A DNA stretch of 64,000 bases, from the NCBI GenBank assembly GCA_964242335.1, contig CAXTAY010000007.1:1-64000 (forward strand), written 5' to 3'. Below the pieces are notes generated by a model that was not told where the DNA came from, searched no databases, and saw only the letters and a list, made by a program, of their open reading frames with translations. The stretch is from Lichenicoccus sp964242335. Lineage in GTDB: Bacteria; Pseudomonadota; Alphaproteobacteria; Acetobacterales; Acetobacteraceae. Of the stretch, positions 28,452 to 37,980 are shown piece after piece. A program made the translations under genes and the position numbers. Each line of letters begins with the position of its first letter. Within the stretch, counting starts at the first letter, position 1.

Positions 28452-30413
28452 ATGCCCGATAAGCCGACAGCACCAGCACCGCCGAGACCCGTCGCACAGG
28501 CCACGAGCCCTGACGCCTCTCGGGCAGTCACGCTGTTCGTCATGGTGGTGGCCATCCTCTACTTCGGCAAGGAGGTGCTCCTTCCGGTCACCCTGGCGCT
28601 GCTGTTGGCCTTCCTGCTGGCACCCCTCGTGGCCCTGCTTCGCCGCACCAGGTTGGGAAGGATCCCCTCGGTGCTGCTGAGTGTGGTCCTGGCTCTCGGC
28701 GTCGTAGTGGCCACCGGCGGGGTGATCGGCGCACAAGTTGCCGAATTGACGACCGGCCTGCCGCGCTACGCCGCCACCCTCGAGAAGAAGATCGACGCCG
28801 TCCAGAGCTACACGGTCGGCCGCCTGTCCCACTTCGCCGACAGCATAGGGCGGCGCGGCGATCGTCCCGACGGAGCTTCTTCCTCGCCCGGTGCACCACC
28901 GACCATCACGACCCAGACAACACCCTCGGCCGCCACCGCGCAGCAGCCCGCGTCATCTCCGTTGGCCATGGCGGAACGCTACCTCTCGCCCGTGCTGTCG
29001 CCGCTCGCAACCTTCGGCATCGTCTTCGTGGTGGCCGTCTTCGCGTTGCTGCAGCGGGAGGACCTGCGCGACAGGCTGATACGCCTGGTCGGCTCCGACG
29101 ACCTGCACGGAACGACGGTCGCGATGGACGACGGAGCACGCAGACTTCGAAAATATTTTCTCACCCAGCTCAGCATCAACGCCGCTTTCGGCTTGGTCGT
29201 CGGGCTGGGACTGCTGCTGATCGGCGTGCCCAACCCGGTGTTGTGGGGCATACTGTCCGCGCTCCTGCGGTTCGTGCCCTACGTAGGTTCGCTGCTCTCG
29301 GCGCTGCTGCCGATGGCGCTTGCCGCAGCGGTCGAACCCGGCTGGTCGATGGTGCTGTGGACCCTGGGTCTCTACATCGCGGTCGAAGGCGTCACCGGAC
29401 AGGTCATCGAGCCGATGGTCTACGGCCACAGCACCGGACTGTCACCGTTCTCGGTTGTCGTGGCAGCGATCTTCTGGTCCTGGGTCTGGGGCCCGGCTGG
29501 GCTGATCCTGTCCACGCCGTTGACGCTCTGCCTGGTCGTGATGGGGCGGCATGTGAAGCGCCTCGAGTTCCTCGACGTCATGCTGGGAGACCGACCGGCG
29601 CTGACGCCCGTCGAAAGCTTCTACCAGCGGGTCCTGGCGGGTGACGCCGACGAGGCGCTGGACCATGCGGAACTTCTCCTGAAGGAGCGTTCTCTGTCGA
29701 CCTACTACGACGAGGTCGCGCTGAAGGGTTTGCAGCTGGCTGCCAACGACTCCCAGCGTGGCGTTCTCGGGCATGACCAGCTCGACCGGGTGAAGGCCAC
29801 CGTCAAGATCCTGGTCGACGGCTTGGCCGACCACGACGATAAGCAGCCGGCCGCGTCGGCCGCCGACGATGGAGCGGTCGCACAAACGCGCGACGAGGGC
29901 ACGATTCCGCGCAACCCGGATCTCAAGTCGGCCGCGCCGGTCGAGGAGGAGGCACCCGCAGCGTGGCGCGGCGCGTCGGCCGTGCTGTGCATCGCGGGAA
30001 GCGGTCCGCTCGACGAGGCGGCTTCGGCGATGCTGCTGCAACTGCTGGGTAAGCACGGCCTGGGTGGCCGCCTGGTTGGTTACGCCGAGGTGTCGCGGGA
30101 GGGAATCGAGACATGCGACGTCGGCGGTGTGGCGATGGCCTGCGTCTCCTACCTCGACATCGGCGGCAGCCCGGCGCACCTGCGCTATCTGATGCGGCGG
30201 CTGCGGCAACGGCTACCTCCAGGGACCCCGATACTCGTCGGCTTGTGGCCCTCCGGCGATGCCGTGCTGAGCGACCAGAACACCAAGTCCAGGATCGGCG
30301 CGGATTACTACACCAGCTCCCTGTCCGAAGCCGTCAATGCCTGCACGGATGCCGCCCACGAGGCGGCTGGGACATCCGGTAGGGGGCCGCGCGGGCTCAT
30401 GGCTCTTGCCTGA
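28452..30413 (+). CDS. AI-2E family transporter with extra C-terminal Rossmann-like domain
   Basis: The protein has 653 residues; typical AI-2E family members have 340-400. Residues 25-400 form the usual membrane domain: paired helices at the N-terminus, a soluble insert with TTGLPRYAATLEKKIDAV, then LRRFVPYVG-like LLRFVPYVGSLLSALLP and IEPMVYGHSTGLSPFSVVVA. Residues 400-520 are a soluble linker. Residues 520-640 resemble a flavodoxin or B12-binding-like fold (LCIAGSGPLDEAASAMLLQL, GTPILVGLWPSGD) but lack the B12 His motif. ATG 28452 fits the family start. The family exports small molecules or ions; the substrate is unknown. Confidence 0.85.
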   Translation: MPDKPTAPAPPRPVAQATSPDASRAVTLFVMVVAILYFGKEVLLPVTLALLLAFLLAPLVALLRRTRLGRIPSVLLSVVLALGVVVATGGVIGAQVAELTTGLPRYAATLEKKIDAVQSYTVGRLSHFADSIGRRGDRPDGASSSPGAPPTITTQTTPSAATAQQPASSPLAMAERYLSPVLSPLATFGIVFVVAVFALLQREDLRDRLIRLVGSDDLHGTTVAMDDGARRLRKYFLTQLSINAAFGLVVGLGLLLIGVPNPVLWGILSALLRFVPYVGSLLSALLPMALAAAVEPGWSMVLWTLGLYIAVEGVTGQVIEPMVYGHSTGLSPFSVVVAAIFWSWVWGPAGLILSTPLTLCLVVMGRHVKRLEFLDVMLGDRPALTPVESFYQRVLAGDADEALDHAELLLKERSLSTYYDEVALKGLQLAANDSQRGVLGHDQLDRVKATVKILVDGLADHDDKQPAASAADDGAVAQTRDEGTIPRNPDLKSAAPVEEEAPAAWRGASAVLCIAGSGPLDEAASAMLLQLLGKHGLGGRLVGYAEVSREGIETCDVGGVAMACVSYLDIGGSPAHLRYLMRRLRQRLPPGTPILVGLWPSGDAVLSDQNTKSRIGADYYTSSLSEAVNACTDAAHEAAGTSGRGPRGLMALA

Positions 30414-31626
30414 GCAGGACAGGATCGACACGGCGGCATGTCGTTGCGACCCAGGTGATCGGGACCATCAGGAACCATTCGAGCTGGATCGCCGCCTATT
30501 AAACCAGTACTCGCAGATGCAGCGTTGAATGAAGCGCTCCTCTTCCAGCAGAAAGCTCGCCTGAACTGCGTAGGCACCGAGCACGGCATCGGTGCCGCGG
30601 TCACGAAAGAGGCCCTGATCGCCGCCGTTGCCATGATGGGCGGTTGCACCCGCCTCGTGAGATCCGATGAGATATTGAGGAATGTTACCTTCGCCGTACG
30701 CGCGTGGGGCAAGAGATCGACTTATCGGAGATTCTGTCTGCCGCGGTAGAGGCAGCAGATAGCTGGATGCGGTGAAGTCATTCTCAAGGCTCTCCTGCCA
30801 TGACGGGATCAACTTGATAAAGACTGCATCATCAAGAACGGAAGGAAGCGTCAGACGGTCACGCACCAGTGAATGAAAAAGCAACCTACTTAAGCTTGTG
30901 CTGAGACTTCTCATGCCAGCATGTTGTCGGAAGGAGGTTTTAGCACTGACTGGCTAATCCCGTCCATGGCGGCATTTCCTCTCAACTTGGCGGCGCCCGG
31001 GAAGGCGCCGCCGTTTTCTTCAAGCTTATGCACTTCTGCGCGCGCGCTCGCCAACGCCTTCCTGATGTGCCTGACGTCGTTCAGCTTCTTCCGCTCTTCG
31101 GCTCAATCACGCATCTCGTGCGGTTGAATTCAAGAGCTCCACTGAATGGCGAGGTCATCGCAGGACAGAGGCTTTCTGCTTGATCACGAGTATCGATCTC
31201 ACATCGGCGGCTAGGGCGTGCAAGCATCTTTCCGGTCCTCCGGAGGTCATGTCTTTTGTAGGACATGATGTGCAGGCGCTGGGCCTGCAGTTGAGTCGCC
31301 GCTAAGCTGCATACCAGTCTTGGTTGCCGTTCGCGTAGAGAATGTCTGAGCGTCCACAACTCCTGCTCCAGAAGCGTCATCATCACGTTCCGGATCGAGT
31401 GGCTTCAGTTTCACGACCCAAGGAGTTCGTGGCGAGTGCGCCGTGTGACGTCCACCTTACAAGCTCGCGATCCGGTCCAGATAACGACGTGTCGATTGGG
31501 TTGTCGTGCTGAACCTGCAGTCTGCCGATCGGCTGCAGCGACAGCGTTTCCAGATATATGCGTTTCAGGAACGCAAACTTGATCCAGTTAACTGACAGAG
31601 TGAGCACGCGTCGAGTATGTTCGTTC
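30414..31626. other. Large gene-poor region containing an orphan intrinsic terminator
   Basis: About 1.2 kb. A minus-strand frame at 30468-30914 (148 codons, ending ICEYWFNRRRSSSNGS) is the best coding candidate but has no recognised family and a weak start. Other frames look random. A strong plus-strand terminator at 30989-31020 implies a transcript ending here. Confidence 0.4.
30989..31020 (+). terminator. Strong intrinsic terminator (9-bp perfect GC stem plus T tract)
   Basis: GGCGGCGCC at 30989-30997, loop CGGGAA, GGCGCCGCC at 31004-31012, followed by GTTTTCTT. The T run is only on the plus-strand side, so it terminates rightward transcription. No obvious rightward gene ends nearby (the AI-2E gene stops 575 nt earlier), so a small RNA or an unrecognised short gene may use it. 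Confidence 0.8.
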
Positions 31627-31857
31627 ATGACACGTGCACCGGATCCTCACGGACAAGCGGCTCTACTGCTTTGCGAGAGTCTTTCGCTGCTCTTGATCGA
31701 GAAGAAGGTTCTTCATAAGAGCCAAGTGATCGATGCGATCAACGGAGTGATCGAGTGCAAGGAGGAAATTGCCGGCGTACTGGAGAGCGCGGCCGTGAGC
31801 TTGGTGTCGATCAAGCTCCTGCGCGACATCGCACGTAGCGTCGCTGCGGCAGGCTAG
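31627..31857 (+). CDS. Small hypothetical protein (helical, conserved-looking)
   Basis: This 76-residue protein starts at ATG 31627 (MTRAPDPHGQAAL). The sequence has the pattern ALLLCESLSLLLIEKKVL followed by SQVIDAINGVIECK, a helical arrangement seen in short uncharacterised proteins of alphaproteobacteria. No catalytic motif is present. An in-frame upstream start at 31558 would add 23 poorly matching residues. Function unknown. Confidence 0.6.
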   Translation: MTRAPDPHGQAALLLCESLSLLLIEKKVLHKSQVIDAINGVIECKEEIAGVLESAAVSLVSIKLLRDIARSVAAAG

Positions 31858-31970
31858 TCGGAAGTTTCTGGAAGAACCAAGCGCACCACGCTCGGACAGC
31901 GAAGCGGCTTATCCTCGGCGTAAGGGGTCAGGTCACAGGATTTAACGCCTAACATCTGTGAGCATGAACC

Positions 31971-32207
31971 ATGGCTGAGCACTCGGCTGCGACAGGCAAC
32001 CTGCTACATCTGAATTTGCTGAACTTCCTGTTGCAGATGGAAGGAGAGAGTGCTGCGAGCGTCGGCGATCCGGTGTCAAGCGACCCCTACGCTGACGGAA
32101 CGTTGGAAAGCGATCTTTGGCTCGCCGGCTGGACGGCGTGTCGCGCTCGGAAGCGTCGAGCAGATCCGGCTCTGCATTTACACGGTGATCAGCTACAGCA
32201 TCGTTGA
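31971..32207 (+). CDS. Small protein with ribosome-modulation-factor/CrpP-like motif
   Basis: The frame encodes 78 residues. The centre (about 24-60) reads EGESAASVGDPVSSDPYADG and then a DLWLAGWTACRARKR stretch. It matches the RMF/CrpP pattern: G-x-x-A-A-x-x-G, then N/D-P-Y-x-x-G-T and L-W-x-x-G-W. RMF dimerises ribosomes in stationary phase, and related short proteins occur on mobile elements. The N-terminal 23 residues may be untranslated if an internal start is used. The call is motif-based and tentative. Confidence 0.5.
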   Translation: MAEHSAATGNLLHLNLLNFLLQMEGESAASVGDPVSSDPYADGTLESDLWLAGWTACRARKRRADPALHLHGDQLQHR

Positions 32208-32949
32208 CCAAGCTCACCTGCTGTTCAGTGATCGTCTGCACTGCCGCAAGGGACGTCGCATTGCCGATCCCGCTTCGTCACTGACCTCCGGCCTGGCACC
32301 GGGATCTGGATAGGCGCCCCTGAAGTTCGAGACAGGCGGCTGCAGCCGCTCCGTTTTCGCGCGGCTTACGTTCGATTGTGCAGATGATCGGCAGTTCAAG
32401 GTCACCCTGCGGTGTCCCAGCCAAACGCCAACCCGCAAGGCTCGCTGCCCTGGTGAGACATTACCGTCTCTAGTTACTGGGTAAGCTCCAGGCGACGCCG
32501 GGCGGAGCAGCTACCACAAAGTGGGTTTGCCAAGATGGGTCGCGAGCCGAACACCGCGACGGTGCTCAGCTGCCTTCGGTTGCTCCCAGAATAGCCAGAA
32601 GACCTTGAGGAAGCCCGGACGCGAGCTCAGTCATGACGCTGGATCTCGCTTCTGGCCGGAGCGCTTTCGCGGAAAGCGACTCATGTGCCTGATGCTCTCC
32701 GACGCTGTAGAGCATCGCCGTCCAAATCTCGGTTTTCACGGCTTCTACAGCGTGGAAGTCCGGATCATGTCATCTGCTCTATGCCTCACGCCGCCTGAGA
32801 GGCCAGAGCAAATCAAGTGATAAGGAATTCGCTCAAGTTTTTACATCAAGCTATACTGTTACCGGTAGTGTTCCATTGGCCGGACCATGCCTTGAACTAA
32901 AACTATTGTGATCGGCGAAACTAGAACGTCATTCGCTTGTTGCACGCCC
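32208..32949. other. Gene-poor spacer
   Basis: About 740 bp with only short, composition-typical open frames. A small perfect palindrome TACCGGTA sits near 32868, upstream of the membrane-protein gene at 32950, within an AT-richer stretch that may be its promoter. Nothing else seen. Confidence 0.4.
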
Positions 32950-33462
32950 ATGCAAGGTGCCGACAAAGTAAATGGAGAACTGGAAGTTGGCTTTGATGAA
33001 GCTTTCGAGAAACGCTGGCGTCGTGCGGAACAGGCTGGGCGGATCGTCATGGTGGTCTTCGTCGTGGCCAGCCTGATAGGTCTGCTTGGACGCGGCCCGT
33101 ACAGCCATCAGACGAAAAAGCTCGATGACTTGTCTCTGGCGGTAGATTTCGAACCTGTAGCTCGATCACAAACCGGCACGCAGGTCACGTTCCATCTCAA
33201 GAACTCCACCGATCAGCCTACACTCAATCTGTTCATCGGTTCGAAGATGATAGAACCTATGGGATTGCAGCGAATTCTTCCTCAACCGGTCACGACGCAA
33301 GCGGTGCCTGGCGGGTTGTTGCTCGCGATCGCGGTGCCACCACAGACAGGTGATGCATCGCTTCGTCTCGTGTTGATGCCCGTTGATATTGGGCGGACGG
33401 AGCTCGTCGCGCGTCTGCAGGGTCATGCCTCGTTGCACTGGACCCAAGTCGTGGTGCCCTGA
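32950..33462 (+). CDS. Hypothetical single-span membrane protein linked to DUF421
   Basis: This 170-residue protein starts at ATG 32950 (MQGADKVNGE); an in-frame GTG 32908 would add 14 residues. A cytoplasmic N-terminus of about 30 residues (FDEAFEKRWRRAEQAGR) precedes one transmembrane helix (IVMVVFVVASLIGLLG). A predicted extracytoplasmic beta-rich domain follows (VTFHLKNSTDQPTLNLFIGS). It sits 9 bp before the DUF421 gene and is probably coexpressed; small anchored partners next to DUF421 proteins are a recurring arrangement. Molecular function unknown. Confidence 0.7.
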   Translation: MQGADKVNGELEVGFDEAFEKRWRRAEQAGRIVMVVFVVASLIGLLGRGPYSHQTKKLDDLSLAVDFEPVARSQTGTQVTFHLKNSTDQPTLNLFIGSKMIEPMGLQRILPQPVTTQAVPGGLLLAIAVPPQTGDASLRLVLMPVDIGRTELVARLQGHASLHWTQVVVP

Positions 33463-33471
33463 GGTGTCCTC

Positions 33472-33918
33472 GTGAGCGTCATCCTACGTGCGGCGATAGC
33501 CTATATCGTCCTGCTGCTTGCAGTACGGCTGATCGGCCGGCGCATGGCCAGCATGCTGGCACCATTCGATCTTATCGTTCTATTCCTGTTTGGCGGCGCC
33601 CTGATGTCAGCCGTCCTGGGCGACGATCATTCACTCGTGGCCGCTGTCGGTGCCGTGTTCTCGATCGGCCTGATGCATGTGCTGGTGTCATCACTCAAGC
33701 GCTGGTGGCCGTGGTTCGGACGCTTGGTGGATGGCACGCCCATCGTCGTCTACGAGAATGGCGAATGGCATGAAGACAGGATGCGTGGTCTGCGCATGCT
33801 GGAAAGTGACATCATGACTGCCGTCCGGCAGAAGGGATTGATGCGCTTGGAACAAGTGCGGTACGCCATCGTCGAGCGAGACGGCAAAGTCTCGATCGTC
33901 CCCGATGGAGGCGAGTAG
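33472..33918 (+). CDS. DUF421 (YetF-like) membrane protein
   Basis: This 148-residue protein has three N-terminal transmembrane helices (about 5-20, 28-46, 52-72). They are followed by the YetF cytoplasmic domain signature: GTPIVVYENGEWHEDRMRGL, LESDIMTAVRQKGL and a VRYAIVERDGKVSIVP segment. Family members are small membrane proteins of unknown function connected with stress and spore proteins. GTG 33472 with GAGGT upstream is the start. It forms a pair with the preceding single-span membrane gene. Confidence 0.85.
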   Translation: MSVILRAAIAYIVLLLAVRLIGRRMASMLAPFDLIVLFLFGGALMSAVLGDDHSLVAAVGAVFSIGLMHVLVSSLKRWWPWFGRLVDGTPIVVYENGEWHEDRMRGLRMLESDIMTAVRQKGLMRLEQVRYAIVERDGKVSIVPDGGE

Positions 33919-34067
33919 AGCGACTTTCATCACGCGTCCAGCACGATGAGAACATCTTCCCACGTCTTTGTCAGATCCCCGTCCTGATGCCTGGGTGAGG
34001 CCGCCCCGTGCGGTCGCTTCGGTAGGCGTCGGTCCGATGCTGACGATCTTGCGCAGCACGATACGGC

Positions 34068-35543
34068 TCAGTCCGCATGAGCAGCACGCTCGTCCGTCGT
34101 CATCCGGTCAGGCGATGCGGAAAGCACCTGCGCCACGTCCTCCAGCGATTTGCCTTCGGCGTCAACACCGATCGTAAACTCTGCGAGGGCCCCGCACCCC
34201 ATCAGAAAGGCAGCGACGAAGTAGCCGATACTGACCGACCAGGCCTTACCGGTGCCGATCAATAGCCCCAGCACCGTGGGTGCGGCGAGCCCACCGATCG
34301 CCGTCCCGAAGGCGTAGAACACCGCGATCGCCATCGCACGCGTCTCGAGCGGGAAGATCTCGCTCGCGGTGAGGTAGGCACCACACGCGGCCGACGACGA
34401 CACGAAGAAGATCGCCATCCAGAGCAGGGTCTGGGTGAATGCGTCGAGCAGGCCGAACCCGAACAGCAGCGCGGTCACGGTCAGCAGGACGGCAGACGCC
34501 GCGAAAGTTCCCCCGATCATCCGGCGCCGACCGACGCTGTCGAACAACGGCCCGAGGATGAACGGGCCGAACAGGTTGCCGGCGGCCAGCGGCAGGATAT
34601 GCAGGCCGATGCGGTCGACAGGCACCGCGTAAAACTTTGTCAGCACCAGCCCGTAGGTGAAGAAGATCGCGTTGAACAGGAACGCCTGGCTCAGCATGAG
34701 TATCATCACCAGCACGCTGCGCTTGCGGTGGGTGACGAACATGGCGCGCAACACGCTGCCCAAGCCATAGCTCCGGCGCGGCCGGATCAACAGCGTACCC
34801 TTCGGCGGCGAAAGTACGTGACCGAGCCGGCGCACAGCATCCTCGATCTGACTGGTCGCGGCCTCCGCTTCTGTCGCATAACCGTGGGTGACCAGCCAGC
34901 GCGGACTCTCGGGCACGAGGCGGCGGAGAAAAATCACCGGCAATCCAAGAAGGCCGCCGATCGCGAACCCGAGCCGCCAGCCGAGATTGGGTGGCACGAG
35001 CGCGTGGTTCGTGACCAGCAACGATGCGACTGCTCCCAGACCGGCGCCAGCCCAGTAGCTGGCATTTACCGCGAGATTGACCCGACCGCGCATGGCAGCC
35101 GGCGTCATCTCGTCAACCGCCGAATTGATGGCGGCATATTCACCGCCGATGCCGATTCCGGTCAGCACGCGAGACAGGGCGAACGTCATGACGTTCATTG
35201 AGCACGCCGAACCGAGCACGCCGATAACGTAGATGCCGAGCGTGATCGCGAACACCGCTCGCCGTCCCACCCGGTCGGTCAGCCAGCCGAAGAAGAGTGC
35301 GCCGCCGACGGCGCCGGCGATGTAGGCAGAGGCAGACTCCCCGACGTCGCTCGCGCTGAGGTTGAGCGCCCCTCGATCCTCCAGTGCGGGTCCGATCGAG
35401 CCGACGATCGTGACCTCGAGACCGTCGAGGATCCAGGTCACGCCGAGCGCCATGATAATCATCAGGTGGAAGCGGCTCCATGGCAGCCGGTCCAAGCGCG
35501 AAGGTATGTCGGTCTCGATCTGCGGAAGGGCTGCGGCGTCCAC
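34068..35543 (-). CDS. MFS transporter, sugar/metabolite:H+ symporter family
   Basis: The protein has 491 residues and 12 transmembrane helices. It carries the N-terminal SP-type signature (LDGLEVTIVGSIGPAL), loop motif GWLTDRVGRRAVF and PESPRWL after helix 6, and a second RRRMIGG motif. It resembles metabolite:H+ symporters of the SP/AAHS group. The GTG at 35543 has GGAGAG upstream and gives a normal N-terminus; the frame continues to 35585 without support. No catabolic neighbour hints at the substrate. Confidence 0.85.
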   Translation of the reverse strand: MDAAALPQIETDIPSRLDRLPWSRFHLMIIMALGVTWILDGLEVTIVGSIGPALEDRGALNLSASDVGESASAYIAGAVGGALFFGWLTDRVGRRAVFAITLGIYVIGVLGSACSMNVMTFALSRVLTGIGIGGEYAAINSAVDEMTPAAMRGRVNLAVNASYWAGAGLGAVASLLVTNHALVPPNLGWRLGFAIGGLLGLPVIFLRRLVPESPRWLVTHGYATEAEAATSQIEDAVRRLGHVLSPPKGTLLIRPRRSYGLGSVLRAMFVTHRKRSVLVMILMLSQAFLFNAIFFTYGLVLTKFYAVPVDRIGLHILPLAAGNLFGPFILGPLFDSVGRRRMIGGTFAASAVLLTVTALLFGFGLLDAFTQTLLWMAIFFVSSSAACGAYLTASEIFPLETRAMAIAVFYAFGTAIGGLAAPTVLGLLIGTGKAWSVSIGYFVAAFLMGCGALAEFTIGVDAEGKSLEDVAQVLSASPDRMTTDERAAHAD

Positions 35544-36853
35544 ACTGTCTCTCCACTCTCGCCGCCCTGGGTGCCGGAGTGGCAACGCAGCGGCCAGCCT
35601 GCCTGTACTGCATCATGAAGTGCGCGTACGGGCAGTCGTCGGACCCATAACGCCCTATGTGGATGGAAGGTCCAGATCTGGATCGAGACCCTTGGTCCTC
35701 ATGGCTCGAGTTGGGATTGATCGACAGGGAAGGGATGGCGCTCGGATGCGTCGGCTGGGGATGGCAACAGCATGCCGCCGGCCGACCTGTGCATGGCGGC
35801 GCTCAAGTGCTTCGACGTTAAGGGGACGGTGATTGCCGCTCACGGCGGTCGCGCGCCTCGCCCTCGTCGATAGCGGAGCGCGCCGTGCCGGTCACGTCAC
35901 CGTGCCGCTTGGGCTTCTGGGCATAATCCACGATCACCATACCATCGAACCCAAGTAGGGTCAGTAGCCACGCGCCAGCCTGCTGGAGCACGTGAAGATC
36001 TGCGGCACCTGCGGCGCCCATGTGCGTGCATTCGGGACCACCAAGACCAAGCAGCACACGGCGTCCCGATCGACAGCTAGTCTAGCCCCGGATGGCTCGG
36101 GTGCCAGGCGACGAACGGTGTCGCCGCTGCACTGGCAAGCAGCCCACCACCAACCAACGCGCTGGAGATCAGTGCCCTCGGGTGACCGGCACGCGGCGTC
36201 CGGGATCAGGCCGCCCTGCACGCCGGGGCGGCCGATAGGACGGGCGCTCGGTGCATCGGCAGGCGGTGCATGGCCGCGCGAAGGCGACTTCCTCCGTCAT
36301 CATGACGGAGAGCAGACAGCCGCTCCGCATTCTCGCGGCTGAGAATGTCGAGCCCCGGCCGGGATTTGGCTCCAGTTGTAGCCGGCAAAGGCTGAGACTT
36401 GCTGGCCAGGTGAATGCGAACCGTGGTTCCCAGTTCTAGGGCCTCCGACGGTCGTTTCGACGCCTCGTCCAGCGGAACACGGGTTCAAGGTAGTGTCGAT
36501 AAACCCGCTGCCTCGGCGTGGCACTGGACCTGTCGCAGGCGTCAAAGTGCAGGGAGGACATCCCGGCGGCGACGAGTAGCTAGAGCGACCGCAGACCATT
36601 GTGGTTTCAACACCTGTCAGAACGAACTCTTGATTGTTAGGTTCTTCGGTCCGAAACTTGGGCTCGACGCGCCGCCGGCGGGCATCCGTCCGGACACCAT
36701 CCCTCGCCGCGTCACGGAGGCTTGATCTTGATCCGAAAGCTCGCCGCTTCGCGAAGCGCTCTCTAGTTCCTGAAGCGCTTGAGTGGGAGGTCGCCTCGGA
36801 TGCAGCCATAGTGATGCCCTTGATCTGGCCAATTTCTTCTGGAGTATTTGCTT
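35544..36853. other. Gene-poor region, probably decayed sequence
   Basis: About 1.3 kb with fragmented open frames on both strands and no recognisable start sites. Short coherent stretches (for instance plus strand 35980-36060, LLEHVKICGTCGAHVRAFG) suggest remnants of former genes that I cannot assign. A small palindrome CCGTCATCATGACGG lies at about 36294-36308. The promoter of the downstream dehydrogenase is expected near 36800. Confidence 0.4.
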
Positions 36854-37879
36854 GTGAAAGCTATCGTCTACGACGCCCCGCGCTCGTTCACCTACCGGGA
36901 TGCTCTCGAGCCCGTGATCGACGAGGACGAGGTGCTCATCCGCGTCAAGGCTTGCGGAGTGTGCGGTACCGACCTGCACATCCACGAGGGCGAGTTCGCT
37001 CCTCGCTTTCCCTTGATCCCCGGGCACGAGTTTGCCGGCAAGATTGCGTCGGTGGGGCGAGCCGCCGGCGGTTGGAACGTCGGCGACCGTGTCGTGGCCA
37101 ACTGCAACCGTGCCTGCGGGCACTGCTTCTCCTGCCGTCGCGGCCAAGTGCTGCTCTGCGAGAACCTCCAGGCCTACGGCGTCCAGATGGATGGCGGCTT
37201 CGCGGAGTTCATGCGAGTCAAGGCGGTTGACGTGTTCGCGCTTTCTACCCTGCCGTGGCGGGAAGCAATCATGGTGGAGCCGACCGCCTGCGCCGTACAC
37301 GGACTAGACGTATTGTCGATGAGGCCGGGCTCGGACGTGCTGATGTTCGGTGCTGGACCGACCGGCCAGGTGCTGGCGCAGCTTCTCAAGCAGAACGGTG
37401 CAGTCAATCTGACCGTTGCGGCGCCCCCCGGTCCAAAGTTGGCCTTGGCCGAGCGCTTGTCCGCCGACCGCGCCGTATCTATCGACCGCAACGACCCCGA
37501 AATCCATCGCCGAGCACTCAAGCAGATCAGCCCGAACGGCTTCGATTACGTCATCGAAGCAACCGGGGCACCAGCGATGTGCAGCGAGGCTATGCTGCAG
37601 ATCCGGCGCGGCGGCACGGTGCTCATCTATGGCGTGTATCCGGAAGGGATTAGTTTCCCAGTTAATCCGTTCGACATGTTCCGCCGCGAAATCACGGTGA
37701 AAGGCTCGTTCGCGCAGATTTATGACTTCGGCCGTGCTCTCTCCTATTTGGAGAGCGGCCGAGTCAAGGTGAGCGAGATCGTCAGCGACGAGTTCGCATT
37801 GAAGGACTGGAACCGGGCGCTGGAGAACGCCTGGCAGCGCCGCGGCATCAAGTCGGTCTTGGTCCCGCCCGGAGCGTGA
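36854..37879 (+). CDS. Zinc-dependent medium-chain alcohol/polyol dehydrogenase
   Basis: This 341-residue MDR enzyme has catalytic zinc ligands Cys37 (ACGVCGTD), His58 and Glu59 (GHEFAG). The structural zinc cluster is CNRACGHCFSCRRGQVLLC, and the nucleotide-binding loop is MFGAGPTGQVLAQL. Overall similarity is to polyol dehydrogenases (arabinitol/sorbitol type) oxidising a secondary hydroxyl. GTG 36854 (KAIVYDAPRSF) is chosen; a TTG six bases earlier is possible. It is a solitary gene followed by a large hairpin. Substrate not deducible. Confidence 0.88.
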   Translation: MKAIVYDAPRSFTYRDALEPVIDEDEVLIRVKACGVCGTDLHIHEGEFAPRFPLIPGHEFAGKIASVGRAAGGWNVGDRVVANCNRACGHCFSCRRGQVLLCENLQAYGVQMDGGFAEFMRVKAVDVFALSTLPWREAIMVEPTACAVHGLDVLSMRPGSDVLMFGAGPTGQVLAQLLKQNGAVNLTVAAPPGPKLALAERLSADRAVSIDRNDPEIHRRALKQISPNGFDYVIEATGAPAMCSEAMLQIRRGGTVLIYGVYPEGISFPVNPFDMFRREITVKGSFAQIYDFGRALSYLESGRVKVSEIVSDEFALKDWNRALENAWQRRGIKSVLVPPGA

Positions 37880-37950
37880 TCCAAACCCTCGGCGTAGGTT
37901 CTCGCATTCAGTGCCTGTTTGAGTGAGGTAACGGGTCGGCGGATCAACCA

Positions 37951-37980
37951 GGTCCCTCACGTCTCACGACGTGAGGGACC
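37951..37980. repeat. Perfect 13-bp inverted repeat (large hairpin)
   Basis: GGTCCCTCACGTC at 37951-37963, loop TCAC, GACGTGAGGGACC at 37968-37980. It lies 72 nt after the dehydrogenase stop. There is no T tract on either side, so a classical intrinsic terminator is not assured. A termination or RNA-stabilising hairpin, or the scar of a mobile element, are the alternatives. Confidence 0.75.

Noticed and set aside
30468..30914. A 148-codon minus-strand frame in the gene-poor region
   Set aside because: It might be real, but there is no recognisable domain and only a weak start, so it was mentioned within the region and not called as a gene.
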